From Flavobacterium sandaracinum (GTDB taxonomy: Bacteria; Bacteroidota; Bacteroidia; Flavobacteriales; Flavobacteriaceae), in NCBI RefSeq assembly GCF_004349135.1, contig NZ_SMFN01000007.1, forward strand, positions 30,694 to 94,693: a stretch of 64,000 nt of DNA, given 5' to 3'. The notes under the pieces are model-generated. The model had not been told where the DNA came from, did no database searches, and saw only the letters and a program-made list of their open reading frames with translations. This document shows, one piece after another, positions 26,317 to 35,650 of the stretch. How positions within the stretch are numbered: the first letter of the stretch is position 1; every line of letters begins with the position of its first letter. Position numbers and translations under genes: made by a program.

Positions 26317-27809
26317 TGTCTAAATATTTAGCCTCCATATATAATTATTTATTTAATTCTATCAATGCAATTGTTATGATTGTAAATGGAATAATAATGG
26401 TTCCTATCTATTTTAAGTTTATGTCCGTTTCAACTTATGGGGCTTGGTTGGCAACCGGCAATGTGGTAGCAATGCTAGGCTTGGTTGAATCTGGATTCGC
26501 GGGTGTTATTACGCAAAAAATGTCGGTATCGTTAGCCAAAAATGATGATAAGAATTTTTTTCAGTTGGCAAGTGCAAATATTTATGCAGCTTTAATAATG
26601 GCGGTAGCTTTATTATTACTGGGATTATCCATTTCCCCTTTTATTGCGGGCTGGATTAATGCAGAAGAATCAGTTAAAAGAGCAATTACTATAGCCTATG
26701 TAGTAAGTCTTTCTTCTGCGGCTGTTTCTTTATTAGTTTCCCTGTTGGGCGCATTCCCTCAGGTTTGGCAAAAAACCAAAACGGTAGGGTTAATTGCAAC
26801 CGGTGTCAATATTCTTGGTGTAGTATCTTTGGTAATTTATTTATATGCAGGTTTTGGGGTGGTTTCTTTGGCTATGGGGTATTTAACTCGATCAGGATTG
26901 AATCTGATTGGTCAAGGTGTCTGGGTATTACTGGAATGGAGAAAGCGAGAACTCACAATGCCTGTATTCAATTTTATTGTTACCAAAAATTTAATGAGAG
27001 ATTGTTTATATCCATTTTTATCCAGAATATCAGGAGTGCTAATGGGTAACTCTCAAAGTTTTATTATTGCAATATTTATTAACCCAACACTTGCTGCTGT
27101 TTATGATATTACCAGTAAAATAGCAGCTGTTGCCTGTAACTTTGTAAGTATGGCAAATGGTTCCTTCTTTGCCTTATTTTCTCTCACATTTGCAAGTAAA
27201 AACAGGGAGGATGTTAATAAATTGATAAAAAATGTATCAACATTCTTTTTAACCATGTTATTTTCTGTTTTGCTATATGCACTCGTATTTTCGGAATCGA
27301 TTGTTCATTTTTGGGTGGGACTAGATAAATATGGTGGAAATCTTCTTTTGGGGTTCATTGTTCTCGCACTTTTAATTACGCAACTAAAACAGTATTTTAA
27401 TAATTTATTATATACTGGTGGGTTAATTAATAAATCAGCTAAATTAGATGTGCTGAGTATGATATTTTTTGTAGGTTTGTTATTGTTAATTATTAAACCT
27501 ACGCAGATATACGCTATACCTCTCGCGGGTATTATTACCGGAGTCGTATTTATAGGTTTGTATTTGTTAATGTTGAAAAAGGCGTTGTATGTTGATATAA
27601 ATATAATACTCCGACAATGTCTTAAATTGTTACTAATCACATTGCCGTTTTTCTTGATTCATTTTTTACTGATAATTAATTTATTGAAATTTAATATATT
27701 TATTTTATACCTAATCATTTTTACAATCGTCTATTTTATTGTAATTGGATTTGCTAATAAGCAGTTTGTTAAAATATTAATATCAAAATTGAGATATGGA
27801 AAAAAATAA
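26316..27809 (+). CDS. wzx: Wzx-type polysaccharide flippase
   Basis: 497 residues with about 12-14 hydrophobic helices and little else; MSKYLASIYNYLFNSINAIVMIVNGIIMVPIYF opens the first helices, and the arrangement is that of the MVF/MOP exporter group. It would flip the undecaprenyl-linked repeat unit to the periplasm. Start overlaps the upstream cupin stop and its end overlaps the next glycosyltransferase by 14 bases. It is the only flippase candidate in the locus. Confidence 0.85.
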   Translation: MSKYLASIYNYLFNSINAIVMIVNGIIMVPIYFKFMSVSTYGAWLATGNVVAMLGLVESGFAGVITQKMSVSLAKNDDKNFFQLASANIYAALIMAVALLLLGLSISPFIAGWINAEESVKRAITIAYVVSLSSAAVSLLVSLLGAFPQVWQKTKTVGLIATGVNILGVVSLVIYLYAGFGVVSLAMGYLTRSGLNLIGQGVWVLLEWRKRELTMPVFNFIVTKNLMRDCLYPFLSRISGVLMGNSQSFIIAIFINPTLAAVYDITSKIAAVACNFVSMANGSFFALFSLTFASKNREDVNKLIKNVSTFFLTMLFSVLLYALVFSESIVHFWVGLDKYGGNLLLGFIVLALLITQLKQYFNNLLYTGGLINKSAKLDVLSMIFFVGLLLLIIKPTQIYAIPLAGIITGVVFIGLYLLMLKKALYVDINIILRQCLKLLLITLPFFLIHFLLIINLLKFNIFILYLIIFTIVYFIVIGFANKQFVKILISKLRYGKK

Positions 27810-29004
27810 TAAGATATTGTTTATCCCGGATGCCTATTTAGGAAGCGCTTCAGGCGCCATTGTAACACAAATAGCAAAAAAAATTTTACAGGAAATTGGA
27901 AATGAAGTGTCAATTTTTTCAGATGATATAAATGAAGATATTGTAGAAGTAGATGGGACAAGGCTTTATCATAGAATGAAATATAATGGCTTTGCTAACT
28001 GGAGAGAAGAAAAGTACATTAAAGAATATGAGCATGTTTTAAAGGATTCTAAAGCAACTATAGTGTTCACAATTGGATCGATAACAAACAAAAATCTATG
28101 TTATTTAGAAATAGCAAAACAAAGAGGGTTAAAAGTGATATCTAAAATATTTATGCAGGATTTCTTTTGTGTAAAATACTATGCCAATGATTCAAAAGGG
28201 CCTTGTACCAAGTGTTTGGATAATAATTATTTTGAGGCTTACCGAAATAAGTGTACAAAGGAAGAAAAATTTAGTTATATCAAAACGTTTTCCTACATTC
28301 AGATTCGTAAACGCCTGGAAAAAATTCTTCCTAAAATTGATTATGTCATTACTTCAACAAATGAACAAATTGGGTTTTATAATAAGTTTGGGATTCCAAA
28401 AGAAAAATGTATAAAGACTCCATTGTTTTTCGATAGAGAAAGACTTAAAGAGATTGAACCAACCATGGGTGATTATTTTATTTGTATAGCACAAAACAGA
28501 CTAGAGAAAGGATTTCATTTTTTGAAAGATATTTTAGCAAATTGTGATTCTTCAATTAAAATTATTGCGGCCTATAATAATAAAGACCAAGCAAAAATTG
28601 CTATTGAAAAAAATGGTTTTCAAAAATTTATTGATAAAGGTTTGCTTGTAATTGAATATGATTTAAAATGGGAAAATGGTTTAGCTGAATTGGTTGCAGG
28701 TTCTAGAGGGGTAATCATTCCTTCTATTTGGCCCACTACAACTGAATTTGGACTATTAGAAGCTTTGGGATATAGGAAGCCAGTATTTACTTTTGATTTA
28801 GGCATTCATCATGAGGTAATATTGAATGGTATAAATGGTTTTGTTTCTTCTTTAGGAGATTTTAAAAATATTGCTGATCAATTGAAAGAAGTGAAAAATA
28901 ATGATGACTTATATAATTCTGTTTCCAAAAATGCATTTATGCTATTTGAAGAATTAACCAATTGGAAAAATTGGAAAAGCACATTACAAGAAATGGGATT
29001 ATGA
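27796..29004 (+). CDS. Glycosyltransferase, GT4-like, with cysteine-rich insert
   Basis: 402-residue GT-B protein. The C-terminal half has the nucleotide-sugar-binding pattern: FICIAQNRLEKGFHFLKDIL, GVIIPSIWPTTTEFGLLEALGYRKPVFTFDLG (ExxxxxE region) and NGFVSSLGDFKNIADQL. An insert in the N-terminal half carries four cysteines, Cys125, Cys137, Cys140 and Cys153 (GPCTKC core), that could hold a metal. Donor and acceptor cannot be predicted. Overlaps wzx by 14 bases and the next gene by 4. Confidence 0.8.
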   Translation: MEKNNKILFIPDAYLGSASGAIVTQIAKKILQEIGNEVSIFSDDINEDIVEVDGTRLYHRMKYNGFANWREEKYIKEYEHVLKDSKATIVFTIGSITNKNLCYLEIAKQRGLKVISKIFMQDFFCVKYYANDSKGPCTKCLDNNYFEAYRNKCTKEEKFSYIKTFSYIQIRKRLEKILPKIDYVITSTNEQIGFYNKFGIPKEKCIKTPLFFDRERLKEIEPTMGDYFICIAQNRLEKGFHFLKDILANCDSSIKIIAAYNNKDQAKIAIEKNGFQKFIDKGLLVIEYDLKWENGLAELVAGSRGVIIPSIWPTTTEFGLLEALGYRKPVFTFDLGIHHEVILNGINGFVSSLGDFKNIADQLKEVKNNDDLYNSVSKNAFMLFEELTNWKNWKSTLQEMGL

Positions 29005-30389
29005 TAAATAATGGGCAATTAAGTACCTTAATGAATAGGAAGTTGTCTTATTCTGTTTGGGAATATATACTGCGATTATCTACTGTGGCATTGCTTGCAC
29101 TAATTAGTTTTGTTTTATTAAGTAACAAAACAAATGCTTTAAACAGTTTTATATGGAGCTCTATTGCGTTTCTTATAATTACTATTTTTTCAACTTTAAT
29201 TTTATTGAAAAGCCCGAAATGGCTTTGGCTATTTGTATCAGCTTATTTAATAAAACTAACAATAGGGTTGGTGCATTACCTGTATTTTATTGATCCTTTA
29301 TATTTTGAATCTTCTGGTGGATATAAGGCACTAACCTATGAGTTTGAAAGTGTTTTTGATGGAATTATTACGTTTGCAAATTTAAAATTAGATCATGGCA
29401 TATTTTATTTTGAAAGTTCAGTTATAGAGGCTTCACATCCGGAAATATTGAGTTTAATAAGTATTCCTTTTATGTTTTTCGGAGACTATGTGTTAACCAT
29501 ATCTCCGATAAATTCTTTCTTTAGTTTATTAATTTCAATCAACATTTTTTTAATTTCAAAATACAAGTATAAATTTAGTGATAAAACGTTAAAATATATT
29601 GCTCTTGTAACTGCATTCTTTCCAATAACGCTTTTATCATCACTGCTATGGAGAGATGTTGTAGGCATTTCCTTTATGTCTATAGGTCTTACTTTAATAT
29701 ATTTTGCAAAGAGATCAGTTACACAATATTTGATGCTAATAGTTGCTTGCTATTTATTTTATTTGCACAGATCCATTTATCCAATATTGTTATTATTAGC
29801 TTATGTTATTGATATCGTACTTAACCAGAACAATAAAAGAAAAGGAATAGATTTATTATATAGAATATTGACTATTGTTTTTGTAATTGTATTACTTCCT
29901 TTAATTATTAATTTAGCCAATACAGAAGCAAACGAATCTATGGCAGGAGGAATATTCAATTTTAATATATTAATTCTTCCGGTCAAAATTTTATTGGGTA
30001 TAATTGGGCCATTTCCTTGGATAAATTTCCTACTTTATGAATCAATTCCTGCGTATGCATATCAATTACAAGATTATTTTCAAGGTACATTTAATATTGC
30101 TTTTGTAATATGTTTTATACTTTTCAGGAAAAAATATTTTAAGAAGGAAAATTTGAATTTGTTAAACCTAATGGGATTATTTTTAATTATCTCAGGTTTG
30201 TTTAACTCATTTATGCATATGCCTTATGTGGCTTTTGGTTTTATGTTTTTAACACCTTTGTTATTAACAGAAATAAATTTATCAAAATTTAAGAAAATTT
30301 ATATTTACTCATTCATTGCATTAGTTTTATTAAATCTTATTATTATTGTGGTTATTGGTAATTTGGGGATTTCATCTTTATGGAAGTAA
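29001..30389 (+). CDS. wzy: Polytopic membrane protein, probable Wzy polymerase
   Basis: 462 residues from the ATG at 29001, which overlaps the preceding stop as ATGA; an in-frame ATG at 28962 lies inside the upstream gene. About 11-12 hydrophobic helices with larger periplasmic loops (for example LYFESSGGYKALTYEFESVFDG and the stretch after HYLYFIDP). Sequence conservation of Wzy proteins is too low to prove it, but size, topology and position next to Wzx make it the single polymerase candidate in the locus. Confidence 0.65.
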   Translation: MINNGQLSTLMNRKLSYSVWEYILRLSTVALLALISFVLLSNKTNALNSFIWSSIAFLIITIFSTLILLKSPKWLWLFVSAYLIKLTIGLVHYLYFIDPLYFESSGGYKALTYEFESVFDGIITFANLKLDHGIFYFESSVIEASHPEILSLISIPFMFFGDYVLTISPINSFFSLLISINIFLISKYKYKFSDKTLKYIALVTAFFPITLLSSLLWRDVVGISFMSIGLTLIYFAKRSVTQYLMLIVACYLFYLHRSIYPILLLLAYVIDIVLNQNNKRKGIDLLYRILTIVFVIVLLPLIINLANTEANESMAGGIFNFNILILPVKILLGIIGPFPWINFLLYESIPAYAYQLQDYFQGTFNIAFVICFILFRKKYFKKENLNLLNLMGLFLIISGLFNSFMHMPYVAFGFMFLTPLLLTEINLSKFKKIYIYSFIALVLLNLIIIVVIGNLGISSLWK

Positions 30390-30419
30390 TTATTTAATTT
30401 ATTAAAACATGTTATTTAT

Positions 30420-31256
30420 ATGAAAATAATTGTAAGTGGAGGTTTGGGAAATCAAATGTTTCAATATGCATTATATCTTTCCTTAAAGGAGAAAGGGAAA
30501 AATGTAAAATTAGACACCTCTTTATTCAACTTTGCAAAAATGCATAACGGCTATGAATTAGAAAGATGTTTTGGTTTAAATATTCCAAAAGTGAAAGTCA
30601 CTAACTGGGGAATATTAAAACTTAGAACCATTTTAAAATATAAGTTTAAATCAATTGTTTATAATGATAAATTGAATTACGATGAACAAGTATTTAAATC
30701 GAAATGCACCTATTTGAATGGATCTTGGCAGAGTGAGATGTATTTTAAACAAATTGAGAATAGTGTACGTGAGGCATTTGTATTTAAAAATATAGATGTT
30801 GAGAATCAAAAAGTAGCTAAAGAAATACATTCAACAAAATCTGTTTCCTTACATATTCGTCAAGGTGATTATCTGGAAAATAGTATTTATGCAGGCGTTT
30901 GTACAGAAGAGTATTATTTAAACGCTATCAATAGTTTAATCCATGAAATTGGTAATGAACAGAACACAATGTTCTATGTTTTTTCAGATGATAAAGCATT
31001 TGCAAATCAATTTATTAATAAATTAAATTTAAACGCAAGGCTAGTGGATTTTAACAATGGAGTCAATAGTTACAAAGATATGTACTTAATGAGTTTATGT
31101 AAACATAATATCATAGCAAATAGTTCCTTTAGTTGGTGGGGGGCTTGGCTTAATAATAATCCCAATAAAATTGTTATTGCTCCCAATCGTTGGTTTGGTA
31201 ATGGGCATAAAGAAAGCTATAAAGATATTGTTCCTAAATCATGGATAAAGATTTAA
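30420..31256 (+). CDS. Alpha-1,2-fucosyltransferase (GT11)
   Basis: 278 residues. The N-terminus IVSGGLGNQMFQYALYLSL and the motif SLHIRQGDY (HxRxGD, residues 145-150) are the GT11 donor-binding signatures; FYVFSDD and NSSFSWWGAWLN near the C-terminus complete it. It would transfer L-fucose from GDP-fucose in alpha-1,2 linkage; the locus encodes the whole GDP-fucose pathway. A 99-base AT-rich gap with nothing visible follows. Confidence 0.92.
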   Translation: MKIIVSGGLGNQMFQYALYLSLKEKGKNVKLDTSLFNFAKMHNGYELERCFGLNIPKVKVTNWGILKLRTILKYKFKSIVYNDKLNYDEQVFKSKCTYLNGSWQSEMYFKQIENSVREAFVFKNIDVENQKVAKEIHSTKSVSLHIRQGDYLENSIYAGVCTEEYYLNAINSLIHEIGNEQNTMFYVFSDDKAFANQFINKLNLNARLVDFNNGVNSYKDMYLMSLCKHNIIANSSFSWWGAWLNNNPNKIVIAPNRWFGNGHKESYKDIVPKSWIKI

Positions 31257-31355
31257 TAAATATGATAAAACCAACTATTTCATTTTACATTTCACATTAG
31301 TAATTAAAAAAAATATATTTTTAAAAAGCTATTTATAGAATACTTAATTAAACTT

Positions 31356-32270
31356 ATGAACAAAATAAAAAGAATCATTAACAATCCATACTGGATACTC
31401 TACTATTTTTTATTGGCTACAAAGGTTTCAAGAATTACACCTGATAAGTGGTATTTGAAATTGCAATATCGTTGTTTCTTTAATAAAAAACTTAACTTAA
31501 AAAACCCAAAAAGTTTTAATGAAAAACTTCAGTGGTTAAAACTTTATGATAGAAAACCAGAATATATCAAAATGGTTGATAAACATGAAGTAAAACAATA
31601 TGTCGCAAATATTATTGGAGAAGAATATATTATTCCTACTTTAGGTATTTGGGATAAGTTTGATGATATTGATTTTGATAAATTACCAATGCAATTTGTA
31701 TTAAAATGTACTCATGATAGTGGTAGTACTATAATTTGTAGTGACAAGTCAAAATTTGACTTTTCTGTTGCAAAACAGAAACTTTCCAACTTTCTAAAAA
31801 ACAGTCATTACTTACCAAGTAGAGAATGGCCCTATAAAAATATAAAACCTAAAATTATTTGTGAAAAGTATATAGAAGATGTTTCTGGTGCAGAACTTAA
31901 AGATTATAAATTCATGAGTTTTAATGGTGAAGTGAAATGTTTATTTGTTTGTCTTAATAGGAGAAAAATTACGGGTTTAAACGTAGACTTTTATGACATG
32001 GAGTGGCTTCCTATGCCTTTCGAAAGGCACTATGCAAATAGTGGTACTCTAATTCCTAGACCTAAGTTTTTTGATAAAATGGTTGAATTTTCAGAAAAAT
32101 TATCGAAAAACATTCCATTTGTAAGAGTAGATTTTTATGAAACTAATGGAAAATTATATTTTGGAGAATTGACTTTTTTCCCTGGCTCAGGCTGGGAAGA
32201 ATTTACTCCAGAAGAGTGGGATTATAAATTAGGCAGTATGATTAAATTGCCAATGAATAAAGTTTATTAG
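31356..32270 (+). CDS. TupA-like ATP-grasp family protein
   Basis: 304 residues. LKNPKSFNEKLQWLKLYDRKPEYIKMVDKHEVK is the hallmark N-terminal block of TupA-like ATP-grasp proteins, followed by FVLKCTHDSGSTIIC, KPKIICEKYIED, DYKFMSFNGEVKCLFVC and VRVDFYETNGKLYFGELTFFPGSGWEEF. Such proteins are common in capsule clusters, named after a teichuronopeptide synthesis protein, and are predicted to ligate amino-acid-type groups to carboxyl groups; the locus has uronic acid precursors that could be substrates. The reaction is inferred, not shown. Four bases before the next gene. Confidence 0.85.
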   Translation: MNKIKRIINNPYWILYYFLLATKVSRITPDKWYLKLQYRCFFNKKLNLKNPKSFNEKLQWLKLYDRKPEYIKMVDKHEVKQYVANIIGEEYIIPTLGIWDKFDDIDFDKLPMQFVLKCTHDSGSTIICSDKSKFDFSVAKQKLSNFLKNSHYLPSREWPYKNIKPKIICEKYIEDVSGAELKDYKFMSFNGEVKCLFVCLNRRKITGLNVDFYDMEWLPMPFERHYANSGTLIPRPKFFDKMVEFSEKLSKNIPFVRVDFYETNGKLYFGELTFFPGSGWEEFTPEEWDYKLGSMIKLPMNKVY

Positions 32271-32274
32271 ATAG

Positions 32275-33306
32275 ATGAAGATTTTAATTGTAGGTGATTT
32301 TAAGCACGAAATGTACTCCAAAGCACTTTTTAATGCTTTTAAAAGAATTGAAAATGATGTTCATCCATTTATGGTAGATGAGTTTAACTACAAAGGCAAT
32401 AATAATATTTTTTATTTCTTGGAAAGGTTTCAAAACAGATTTCTAATAGGGCCAAAAATTTGTCAAATAAACAGTGCATTGTTGGAAATGGTTAAAGAGC
32501 AAAAACCCGATTTGGTTTTTCTTTATAGAACCGTTGAAGTTAATGCTAAATTGATAAGTAAAATTAAAAGTTTGGGTTGTATAATATTTTCATACAACAA
32601 CGATGATCCTTTTAGTGGTATTCCATCAAAAGCTTACTGGCGAAATTACTTAAAGACCGCAGCTATTTGTGACCATAATTTTGTTTACAGACAAAAAAAC
32701 AGAATCGATTTTGAAAAAATTGGAATTGAGAATGTTAGCATATTAAAACCCTATTATATAAAAGAAAATAATTTTCCTATAGTTGGTGATAAGTTAATGG
32801 ATGTAGTTTTTATTGGTCATTTTGAAAATGATGGCAGAGATAAATATATTAAAGCTCTGATAGATGCGGGTGTAAATATTACGGTTTTTGGTGATGAAAT
32901 GTGGAAACAAGCGCCTTTATATGAAGAAATAAAGTTTGTTCTGAAAGAGTCTAAACGCGGCGCAGAATATAATATATCTCTAAATGAGGCAAAAATAGCC
33001 CTTGTATTTTTATCTAAAATAAATAGCGATACCTATACCAGAAGATGTTTTGAAATTCCGGCAACAAAAACATTAATGCTTAGTGAATATACCAGCGACT
33101 TGAACTCCATGTTTGAAGCTGATAAAGAAGCCGTTTATTTTACTTCTAGTGAAGATCTTGTACAAAAATGTAAAAATCTTTTAAATAATCCATCTATAAT
33201 TAGTGAGATTGGAGATGCTGGATACAATAAGCTTTTGAAAGATGGTCACAGTATTGAAAGTAGAGCTAAAGAGATATTAACGAGATATTCACAAGTAAAA
33301 AAATAA
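32275..33306 (+). CDS. CgeB-like glycosyltransferase (GT-B)
   Basis: 343 residues. The N-terminal MKILIVGDFKHEMYSKALFNAF and the C-terminal RCFEIPATKTLMLSEYTSDLNSMFEADKEAVYF are the CgeB/Glyco_trans_1_2 pattern. FSYNNDDPFSGIPSKAYW sits at the domain junction. Such proteins are retaining-type sugar transferases of unknown specificity. Closely spaced between the ATP-grasp gene (4 bases) and the GT2 gene (12 bases), so part of one operon. Confidence 0.8.
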   Translation: MKILIVGDFKHEMYSKALFNAFKRIENDVHPFMVDEFNYKGNNNIFYFLERFQNRFLIGPKICQINSALLEMVKEQKPDLVFLYRTVEVNAKLISKIKSLGCIIFSYNNDDPFSGIPSKAYWRNYLKTAAICDHNFVYRQKNRIDFEKIGIENVSILKPYYIKENNFPIVGDKLMDVVFIGHFENDGRDKYIKALIDAGVNITVFGDEMWKQAPLYEEIKFVLKESKRGAEYNISLNEAKIALVFLSKINSDTYTRRCFEIPATKTLMLSEYTSDLNSMFEADKEAVYFTSSEDLVQKCKNLLNNPSIISEIGDAGYNKLLKDGHSIESRAKEILTRYSQVKK

Positions 33307-33318
33307 ATTGATTATAGT

Positions 33319-34341
33319 ATGAGTAATAATTATTTGATTTCAATATGTATTCCAAGTTATAACAGGCCAGAAGAATTGGGAAGACTGTTGGAAAGTATAG
33401 ACAGTGAAAAGAAGGAGCTAATTCAGATTGTAATCTGTGAAGATAAGTCACCAAAAAGGGACGATATCGGAATTGTAGTGGACAACTACAAAAAACAAAC
33501 TACTTATGATGTAAAATATCTGGAGAATCTTCAAAATTTAGGATATGATAAAAATTTACGCGAGTTATTTCAACATGCAGATGGAGAATATGTATTGTTT
33601 ATGGGAGACGACGATATGTTCATTCCAAAGGCACTTGATAACTATATTGTTTTTTTGAATCAACATAAGGATTGTGGTTATATATTGCGTTCATACAGAA
33701 ATATTTATAAAGATGGTTCTACAGAATATTTCAAATATTATAAAAGTAATACGAAATTTGATGCAGGAGTAAATACCTATATTGAATTGTTTGATAAAAG
33801 TGTATTTATTTCTGGATTTTGTATAAAAAGAGAGTATTCGCTGCCTTTTATGACTGATGAATTGGATGGTTCGCTCTTATTTCAATTATATCTGCTAGCT
33901 GAAGTGTGTATAAGATATCCGTCTGCATATTGTGAGATTCCGCTAACGCAAGCTGTTGTTGGAAATTCGGTACCAATGTTTGGAAGTAGTGAAGCTGAAA
34001 AAGGATTATATACTCCAGGATCAATAACCATTGAAAATTCTATTAATTTTCTAAAAATGTATTTTAAAGTTATTAAATATGTTGATAAAAATAATGGAAT
34101 TAATTCCTTAGATACTATTCAAAAAAACATGTCTAAATATTCATACCCTTCTATCGCAATTCAATGGGAGAAAGGTAGAAAAGAATATAAAAAATATGTG
34201 TGTGAATTACGAAAGATTGGAATGGATAAATCTATTTATTTTGAAATTTATAATATTGGATTGTTGTTGTTTGGGAAAAAAATCTGCGATAATTTAATTA
34301 GATTTATCAAGAGAATACTAGGAAGAAGGCCTAAATTATAA
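33319..34341 (+). CDS. Glycosyltransferase family 2
   Basis: 340 residues. GT-A fold: LISICIPSYNRPEELGRLLESID at the start, VICEDKSPKRDD, NLGYDKNLRELF and the DxD-type GEYVLFMGDDDMF. The later part (EYSLPFMTDELDG, QLYLLAEVC) is variable, as in WbyO-like capsular transferases. Linkage cannot be predicted. A 177-base gap follows. Confidence 0.88.
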   Translation: MSNNYLISICIPSYNRPEELGRLLESIDSEKKELIQIVICEDKSPKRDDIGIVVDNYKKQTTYDVKYLENLQNLGYDKNLRELFQHADGEYVLFMGDDDMFIPKALDNYIVFLNQHKDCGYILRSYRNIYKDGSTEYFKYYKSNTKFDAGVNTYIELFDKSVFISGFCIKREYSLPFMTDELDGSLLFQLYLLAEVCIRYPSAYCEIPLTQAVVGNSVPMFGSSEAEKGLYTPGSITIENSINFLKMYFKVIKYVDKNNGINSLDTIQKNMSKYSYPSIAIQWEKGRKEYKKYVCELRKIGMDKSIYFEIYNIGLLLFGKKICDNLIRFIKRILGRRPKL

Positions 34342-34518
34342 AGTATGTTAGAATTAATTAACTATTTATTTTTTTAATTATTGTTAGTTTTAGGGAAGTG
34401 TAATAAATAAGCAAGAACACTACCCTACACTAGTTGAGTATTGCTAATTAGGATTTAATATAGTTGAGTAATTCAAATAGAAACTTTAATAAATGAGTTT
34501 AAAAGTAAAATTTAATTT

Positions 34519-35649
34519 ATGATATTAGGAATCGACGCAACAAATATTCGGTCTGGTGGTGGATTAACCCATTTAAAGGAAATTTTGTTGAATGCAGAGC
34601 CTAAACAATATGATTTTCAAAAAGTAATTGTTTGGTCAAATAATGAAACATTAGCAATGCTGCCAGATTATCCATGGCTACATAAAGAAACTCATAAATG
34701 GTTGAATACGTCTTTTTTGTTTTCTTTCTTGTTTCAGATATTGTTATTATCCAAAATTGCCATAGTAGAAAAATGCGATCTTCTTTTTATTCCAGGCAGC
34801 ACATTTTTGGGGAACTTTCAAAATATTGTTTCGATGAGCCAAAATATGTTGCCTTTTGAAAAAGAAGAGAGCAGCCGTTTTCCAGGTTGGAAATCAAGAT
34901 TCCGTTTTAAATTACTTTCTTTCACACAAGGAAGAACATTTAAAAAATCTCATGGGGTGATTTTCTTAACAAGATATGCCAAAGATTATATTTCCAATTC
35001 TATTGGTCTTAAAAATGATTCGTTAGTTATTCCTCATGGTATTAATTTATCCTTTTTGAATGAGCCAAAAGTTCAAAAAGAAATTAGCGACTTTTCTGTA
35101 GAGAATCCTTATAAATTATTATACGTCTCAATTATAACTGTTTATAAGCACCAGTGGAATGTAGCAGAAGCGATTTTAAGATTAAGAAAAGAGGGCTATC
35201 CTATCACTTTAGAATTAGTTGGAGGCTATACTTTAGAATCCTTAGTAAGACTGCAAGGAATACTGAAAAATGATACTGAAAGTTGTATAGTATATAATGG
35301 TCAAATACCGTATGAAAATTTAGAAAAAATATATAAAAGTGCGGATGGCTTTATTTTTGCATCATCGTGTGAAAACATGCCAATTATTTTAATTGAAGCC
35401 ATGACATCAGGATTGCCAATTGCCTCGTCAAATATGGGGCCAATGCCGGAGGTTTTAGGCGAAGCCGGATTTTACTTTAATCCTTTAAAAACCAATGAAA
35501 TTTATTTAGTTATAAAACAAATGATGGATTCTGTTGAATTAAGAGCAAAGAAATCATTAGAATCTTATAATAAATCAATCAATTATACTTGGAAAGATTG
35601 CTCAGAAAAAACTTTTGAATATTTATCCAAAACAGCAAAACATTTATAA
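34519..35649 (+). CDS. Glycosyltransferase family 4
   Basis: 376 residues. MILGIDATNIRSGGGLTHLKEIL at the N-terminus, FLTRYAKDYISN, PHGINLSF, then the donor-binding half LLYVSIITVYKHQWNVAEAI, GGYTLESL and SSCENMPIILIEAMTSGLPIASSNMGPMPEVLGE (ExxxxxxE pattern). A mannosyl- or rhamnosyl-type retaining transferase is typical for this subgroup. The end overlaps an alternative start of capE, but capE is taken to begin one base after the stop. Confidence 0.88.
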   Translation: MILGIDATNIRSGGGLTHLKEILLNAEPKQYDFQKVIVWSNNETLAMLPDYPWLHKETHKWLNTSFLFSFLFQILLLSKIAIVEKCDLLFIPGSTFLGNFQNIVSMSQNMLPFEKEESSRFPGWKSRFRFKLLSFTQGRTFKKSHGVIFLTRYAKDYISNSIGLKNDSLVIPHGINLSFLNEPKVQKEISDFSVENPYKLLYVSIITVYKHQWNVAEAILRLRKEGYPITLELVGGYTLESLVRLQGILKNDTESCIVYNGQIPYENLEKIYKSADGFIFASSCENMPIILIEAMTSGLPIASSNMGPMPEVLGEAGFYFNPLKTNEIYLVIKQMMDSVELRAKKSLESYNKSINYTWKDCSEKTFEYLSKTAKHL

Positions 35650-35650
35650 T

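Noticed and set aside
34342..34518. Nine-codon ORF MSLKVKFNL overlapping the next start
   Set aside because: Too short to support as a leader peptide; chance is likely in AT-rich DNA.
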